Source: Candidatus Pacearchaeota archaeon
GTDB taxonomy: Archaea > Nanobdellota > Nanobdellia > Pacearchaeales > GW2011-AR1
Assembly: GCA_016176815.1 (NCBI GenBank)
Contig: JACOWL010000012.1
Span: 1 to 6,727 of the forward strand
DNA: 6,727 nt
Reading direction: 5' to 3'
A program made the translations under genes and the position numbers. Positions 5,189 through 6,727 of this stretch are shown here, piece after piece (the first letter of the stretch is position 1; each line of letters starts with the position of its first letter). The notes under the pieces are model-generated. The model saw only the letters and a list, made by a program, of their open reading frames with translations, had not been told where the DNA came from and ran no database searches.

Positions 5189-6044
5189 ATTCTATCTTTT
5201 CAATTCCATCCAACTTTTTTACAGCTTCAATAAATTCATTTAATTTTTTATTCGGTTCGCCAAAACTTAAAATCATGAAATTTAATTTTAATTCTGAAGA
5301 TTTTTTATATGCTTTAATTATATCACTTTCATCTATTTTCTTTTTGTTATAGGCAACAAGCAATTTTTCTTCATTTTTTATTTTAATTCTTAATGTCAAA
5401 TAATCTTTGCTGGCATCTTCAACATCTAAGATTTCAATTAGGCTTTTTGATAAAAATTCTTTTACTTTATTGAAAAATTTATCGCCTTTTTTTCCGGGAG
5501 TTTTTTCTTTTATTTTTTTTGGCTCCTTTTTTTTTGTTTTTATTAAAGATGGTTGAACTATCTCAATTTTTTTGGGCTTTTGTTCTGTTTTTATTGCAGG
5601 CATTTCTTTAATTTTATTTATAAGCTCCTGATCAGAAACCATTAAATATTTCCAGTAAAGCTGGTCGTCTTTTTTGAAAGGAATTGCAAAATCTCTGATT
5701 CCTCTAAGCGCAACTCTTATTGCCGGATGCTGTTCAAAATCTTTTAATACTTTTTTTTGTTTTAATAATTCAAAAGCTTCTTTTTCTTTGCTTTTTAAGT
5801 GCTGTGAAAATCCTTCTAAAAGAGATTCTTGTTCCGGAATAAAATACAGATGAGAATTTCCAACATTTAAATTGCTTATTTTTAATCTTTTTTCAGAAAT
5901 TAATTCAGATAAAAACGCGGAAGTAAATAGAATGTTTGTGTTAATTTCTTTTCCAATATGCACCGGCAGACTCGGACCCCTCATTTTTATAAATGAAATT
6001 ATTTTTTCTTTTACCTGAAGATGGTCTGGTTGGTTTTGGGGCAT
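5187..6044 (-). CDS. Winged-helix protein with possible nuclease-fold C-terminal domain
   Basis: The 285-aa protein is of unknown function. Residues 8-70 look like a winged helix-turn-helix: a helix (VKEKIISFIKMRG), an LPVHIGKEI turn-helix, a recognition-helix-like segment (TSAFLSELISEKRLKIS), and a wing ending in SHLYFIP. A second helical/beta block follows (83-135). A lysine- and proline-rich linker (about 150-187) leads to a C-terminal alpha/beta domain (188-285) with EEKLLVAYNKKKIDESDIIKAY and LNFMILSFGEPNKKL. The order of that domain recalls restriction-endonuclease-like folds, but the usual D...ExK residues are not evident, so it is probably not an active nuclease. I recall similar proteins from DPANN genomes but cannot name a family. 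DNA binding is inference. Confidence 0.7.
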   Translation of the reverse strand: MPQNQPDHLQVKEKIISFIKMRGPSLPVHIGKEINTNILFTSAFLSELISEKRLKISNLNVGNSHLYFIPEQESLLEGFSQHLKSKEKEAFELLKQKKVLKDFEQHPAIRVALRGIRDFAIPFKKDDQLYWKYLMVSDQELINKIKEMPAIKTEQKPKKIEIVQPSLIKTKKKEPKKIKEKTPGKKGDKFFNKVKEFLSKSLIEILDVEDASKDYLTLRIKIKNEEKLLVAYNKKKIDESDIIKAYKKSSELKLNFMILSFGEPNKKLNEFIEAVKKLDGIEKIE

Positions 6045-6064
6045 GAATTAGGAAAAATCTTGGG

Positions 6065-6077
6065 ATTATTAAATATT
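6065..6077 (-). promoter_or_regulatory. TATA-like promoter of the winged-helix gene
   Basis: The minus strand reads AATATTTAATAAT, centred about 27 nt before the ATG at 6044. There is no Shine-Dalgarno sequence, which is consistent with a leaderless transcript. Confidence 0.5.
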
Positions 6078-6120
6078 GTTATGATTAGGCTCTGTTTAAA
6101 TTCCTTTTTTTATTTTTCTT

Positions 6121-6137
6121 GAACACTAAAATCGCTC
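6121..6137. repeat. Dispersed repeat, copy 2
   Basis: GAACACTAAAATCGCTC matches 4591-4607 at 15 of 17 positions. It lies in the spacer between the winged-helix and splicing-endonuclease genes and is followed at once by a G+C-rich patch. Confidence 0.55.
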
Positions 6138-6141
6138 TCGC

Positions 6142-6172
6142 GGAGTTGCCCGCCCGCCCACCCAGTTGCTCC
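6142..6172 (-). other. G-quadruplex motif closed by a short stem
   Basis: On the minus strand GGGTGGGCGGGCGGG (6163-6149) has four runs of three G's separated by single bases, the most stable class of predicted quadruplex. It is bracketed by GGAG (6172-6169) and CTCC (6145-6142), which can pair. It lies downstream of the splicing-endonuclease gene in the transcribed direction and stands out strongly against AT-rich surroundings. Confidence 0.65.
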
Positions 6173-6261
6173 AGACAGCTAAATTAAAATATATTCTCTG
6201 ATTTTTTAATTGATTAATCCAACTTCTAAAATTTTGAGTGACGATAATCTTTCTTAGCGTA

Positions 6262-6306
6262 GCGTTATGACAAATGTCTAACGCGAAGCCATATTCTGCG
6301 AAGCAG
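6262..6306. repeat. Two hairpins in the endA downstream spacer
   Basis: GCGTTA (6262-6267) pairs with TAACGC (6279-6284). After a one-base bulge, GAC (6269-6271) pairs with GTC (6276-6278) around a four-base loop. A second hairpin, CTGC-GAA-GCAG, occupies 6296-6306. GCGAAGC occurs twice (6283-6289, 6298-6304). These could be 3' processing or termination structures or remnants of a repeat element. Confidence 0.5.
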
Positions 6307-6321
6307 GTATTTTCCAAAAAC

Positions 6322-6333
6322 ATTAATAAAAAA
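6322..6333 (-). terminator. T-tract after endA
   Basis: Directly after the endA stop codon the minus strand reads TTTTTTATTAAT. A six-T run followed by more A/T is a plausible archaeal intrinsic termination site. Confidence 0.35.
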
Positions 6334-6727
6334 TCACGGCTTAATCCAGTTTATTTCATAATAACTTACATCTGATTCTTCGTCAACGATTGCAAGAAGC
6401 AGTCTTTTTTTTGTTGAATGCGCAACCCGGTTTTTTGCGGAAAATTCCTGCCAGGAAGTTTTATTTGTTTCACGGTCTGCAAATACGATCCATTTAGCAT
6501 GACTTTTTCCAGGATGCATGCCTTTTTCATAAACTCTGAAATCTGCCCCGAATTTTAATGCAGTTTTAACGATATACCCCTTTTCCCTTAAATCTTTAAA
6601 AACAGGATATTTTATTGAAAATTTTTTATCAATTTTTTGAAATGTTTTTAATAGCTCTGTTTTTTGAGTCTTTTTATTTTTATAATAAACATCTATTTTT
6701 TCTTTTTCAGCTAAAAACATTGCTTCT
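6334..6727 (-). CDS. endA: tRNA-splicing endonuclease (EndA), 5' end beyond window
   Basis: The enzyme cuts tRNA (and rRNA) precursors at bulge-helix-bulge motifs, such as the one in tRNA-Arg at 56-147. Counting from the ATG at 6720, the catalytic domain spans about 35-128. YPVFKDLREKGYIVKTALKFGADF (38-61) is followed by the catalytic tyrosine Y64 in RVYEKG, the histidine H74 in KSHAKW, and the lysine K105 in AHSTKKRLL. The three align with the Y-H-K triad of the Methanocaldococcus jannaschii enzyme. The C-terminus YYEINWIKP matches the family end. The frame stays open through 6727, and EAMFLAEKEKIDV corresponds to an internal stretch of the N-terminal domain (EALYLINLGWLEV in M. jannaschii). 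The ATG at 6720 is therefore probably internal and the gene is cut by the window edge. Subunit architecture cannot be judged. Confidence 0.93.
   Translation of the reverse strand, partial: EAMFLAEKEKIDVYYKNKKTQKTELLKTFQKIDKKFSIKYPVFKDLREKGYIVKTALKFGADFRVYEKGMHPGKSHAKWIVFADRETNKTSWQEFSAKNRVAHSTKKRLLLAIVDEESDVSYYEINWIKP

Noticed and set aside
6126..6323. 65-codon minus-strand frame in the endA downstream spacer
   Set aside because: It covers the dispersed repeat, the G-quadruplex motif and both hairpins, resembles no protein I know, and has no promoter at the right spacing. It is more likely open by chance.

Overview
The window is AT-rich archaeal DNA. It most likely comes from a small-genome DPANN lineage of the Woesearchaeota/Pacearchaeota/Nanoarchaeota type. 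The archaeal signs are direct: an archaeal/eukaryal-type glycyl-tRNA synthetase, ribosomal protein eS17, an archaeal tRNA-splicing endonuclease, and a tRNA-Arg whose 17-nt intron forms a textbook bulge-helix-bulge. TATA-like boxes lie about 21-30 nt upstream of the start codons and no Shine-Dalgarno sites are visible, which suggests leaderless transcripts. The DPANN placement is inference from gene style, chiefly the heavily N-glycosylatable surface protein and the winged-helix protein at 5187-6044.

Layout, plus strand (1-4590). A TATA-driven tRNA-Arg(UCU) with intron is followed by a C-terminally truncated RBBP9-type serine hydrolase. Next comes a 655-residue membrane-anchored surface protein made of a jelly-roll/MAM-like domain, an Fn3 domain, two Ig-like repeats and a glycine linker. 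A 31-codon mini-ORF follows, then glycyl-tRNA synthetase with an unusual ~80-residue N-terminal extension.

Minus strand (6727-4633). The tRNA-splicing endonuclease gene runs off the right edge. It is followed by a 289-nt spacer holding a G-quadruplex motif, a hairpin and a dispersed repeat, then a winged-helix protein of unknown function, eS17, and a tRNA locus. That locus is the most interesting part. A complete tRNA(CAU) sits between a 5' tRNA fragment and a 3' tRNA fragment whose acceptor strands are perfectly complementary to each other and differ from the inner tRNA by paired, compensatory changes. The complete tRNA and both fragments also show the tertiary pair 19-56 changed from G-C to U-A.

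The window is dominated by translation functions: tRNA genes, the enzyme that removes tRNA introns, a tRNA synthetase and a ribosomal protein. The two strands converge at about 4590-4633, with a T-rich terminator after glyS and the tRNA locus on the other side. I found no mobile-element enzyme, CRISPR array or rRNA.
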